Positions 63,003 to 64,000 of a stretch of DNA of 64,000 nt are shown here, piece by piece. Numbering within the stretch: position 1 is the first letter of the stretch; the number at the start of each line of letters is the position of its first letter. Both the position numbers and the translations under genes were made by a program. Source of the DNA: RUG11551 sp045586185. GTDB taxonomy: Bacteria > Planctomycetota > Planctomycetia > Pirellulales > Thermoguttaceae. The DNA is taken from assembly GCA_045586185.1 (NCBI GenBank), contig JAZMZV010000274.1:7192-71191 (forward strand), read 5' to 3'. The notes under the pieces were generated by a model. The model was given only the letters and a program-made list of their open reading frames with translations. It ran no database searches and had not been told where the DNA came from.

Positions 63003-64000
63003 TCAGTACGACCGCGCGTAGACGACGTCCATGGTTGCGGGTTTGCCGGACAGCAGGCAGACGCCTTCCGTTCCGCTCTGGTCAAACGGAATGCAGCGAA
63101 TCGTAATTCGCATCGCTTTCATCTTTTCTTCCGTCGCCGGATCGCCAGACCATTTGCCGCGAACGAAGCAAACCGGGTTCGGGTTGTCTTCCAGCCACGC
63201 GTTTTGAGCGGTGTAGTATTCTTCCAGCTGTTCCGGCGTTGTGATGTCGGTGCGAATATGGGTGTGAAGCTGGTTGTTGGCTTTGTCGAACATCGCCTTT
63301 TGAATGCCCGCCAGGCGTTCTTCGATATTGGCGGCGAAATCGTCAATGGAAACGATTTGCTTTCCTTCCGGCGTTCCGAAATGAATTCGGGTTTTGATCA
63401 TCGCGCCCTGTTTTTCGATGTCGCGCGGACCGACTTCGCAGATAATCGGCGCGCCCTTGCGAATCCATTCCCAGTTCTTGTCGACGGATTCCTTGGCGCG
63501 GTCGTCCAGCCGGACGCGGACGCGTTCGCCCATAAACGTTTTGTCTTTGAGCAGGTCGTAAATCTTCTGAGCGTATTCGAGAATCTCGCCCTTCTTGTCC
63601 TTGTTTTTGATAATCGGGACGATAACAATCTGATACGGAGCCAGAGCCGGGGGAACGACCATGCCTTCGTCGTCGGCGTGAGTCATAATCAAGCCGCCGA
63701 TAAGACGAGTGGAAACGCCCCACGACGTTGTATACGCGTATTCCAGCTTGCCTTCCGCAGACTGGAATTTGATGTCCGCCGACTTGGCGAAGTTCTGCCC
63801 GAGGAAGTGTGACGTACCCGCCTGCAGGGCGCGGCCGTCCTGCATCCTGCCTTCGATGCAGTACGTATCGATAGCGCCGGGGAACTTCTCGTGTTCCGGC
63901 TTGCGTCCCTGCAAAACCGGCATCGCCATGCAGTTTTCGACGAATTCCGCATAGACGCCCAGCATCTTCTTGGTTTCTTCTTCCGCTTCTTCGTAACTGG
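63003..64000 (-). CDS. proS: Prolyl-tRNA synthetase, C-terminal part (cut by window edge)
   Basis: ProRS charges tRNA(Pro). The visible 332 residues are the C-terminal two thirds: end of the catalytic core (AIDTYCIEGRMQDGRALQAGTSHFLGQNFAK, with motif 2 and the GTSH.LGQNF loop; SWGVSTRLIGGLIMTHADDEGMVVPP, motif 3), the anticodon-binding domain (IVIVPI, RVRLDDR) and the extra zinc-binding-like C-terminal domain ending in CLLSGKPATMDVVYARSY. That ending marks the archaeal/eukaryal-type (class 3) ProRS without an editing insertion, not the long bacterial form. The frame is open to the right edge; the first in-frame Met at 63965 is not the true start. Confidence 0.95.
   Translation of the reverse strand, partial: SYEEAEEETKKMLGVYAEFVENCMAMPVLQGRKPEHEKFPGAIDTYCIEGRMQDGRALQAGTSHFLGQNFAKSADIKFQSAEGKLEYAYTTSWGVSTRLIGGLIMTHADDEGMVVPPALAPYQIVIVPIIKNKDKKGEILEYAQKIYDLLKDKTFMGERVRVRLDDRAKESVDKNWEWIRKGAPIICEVGPRDIEKQGAMIKTRIHFGTPEGKQIVSIDDFAANIEERLAGIQKAMFDKANNQLHTHIRTDITTPEQLEEYYTAQNAWLEDNPNPVCFVRGKWSGDPATEEKMKAMRITIRCIPFDQSGTEGVCLLSGKPATMDVVYARSY

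Overview
The window reads as a chromosome segment of a member of the Planctomycetota, probably a Pirellulales or Thermoguttaceae-like lineage. The evidence is two DUF1559 proteins with the planctomycete prepilin-like start (LLPAV...RxxQNxNxLR), a DUF3467 protein, several conserved planctomycetal hypothetical proteins, very large secreted proteins with C-terminal membrane anchors, and weak Shine-Dalgarno use. The lineage is inferred from gene content; no rRNA or tRNA gene was seen.

Positions 1-5850 hold the edge of a prophage or phage-derived island, all on the minus strand behind one promoter: an HTH/zinc protein, a secreted trypsin-like protease, a ParB-like protein, an ABC ATPase fused to a GNAT acyltransferase, small and large terminase subunits, and the start of a probable portal protein that runs off the left edge. 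Positions 5952-16000 are host genes: a conserved membrane protein, ppdK, a TM2 protein, a TPR lipoprotein, DUF3467, and dxr with the intramembrane protease rseP. Positions 16000-30000 carry DUF4186, a SIS isomerase, a carbohydrate-binding-like protein, a SWIM protein, hisG and hisI, a large GTPase, an O/P-type porin, a membrane-anchored thermonuclease, nrdR and a large secreted glycosidase-like protein. Positions 30150-37230 carry small conserved genes, greA, cysC, and a lipid or polyketide-like set (ketoacyl synthase, ACP, CrtI-type FAD oxidoreductase, SDR) with a lipoprotein inserted. Positions 37500-40690 hold an anti-sigma kinase and STAS pair and the flagellar export genes fliN-fliO-fliP-fliQ. 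Positions 40950-62940 are dominated by envelope proteins: two DUF1559 proteins, an MMPL/RND permease, a 1223-residue and a 2649-residue secreted protein, an HtrA-like protease and a lipoprotein. The window ends inside proS.

The most unusual signal is between genes. At least 15 spacers contain composite imperfect inverted repeats. Their arms are built by iterating a short word (GGGAATA, GCGAGTT, TAGCTAT, GTGGTTA, GGAATTC), and the word differs between copies, but within a copy the two arms are complementary. Many have a loop that is a variant of CGCAAGCG/CGCTTGCG or of TCGCCTTCGGCGA. One such composite lies inside the fliP reading frame and adds about 53 residues. Others supply start-proximal or stop codons of neighbouring genes. 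A 41-bp module recurs three times, once inside fliP. This family is the best candidate here for something not yet described.

Candidate sigma-70 promoters (TTGNNN, 16-17 bp, TATAAT-like) were readable upstream of about a dozen genes. Two of them lie so close to the start codon that the mRNAs should be nearly leaderless.
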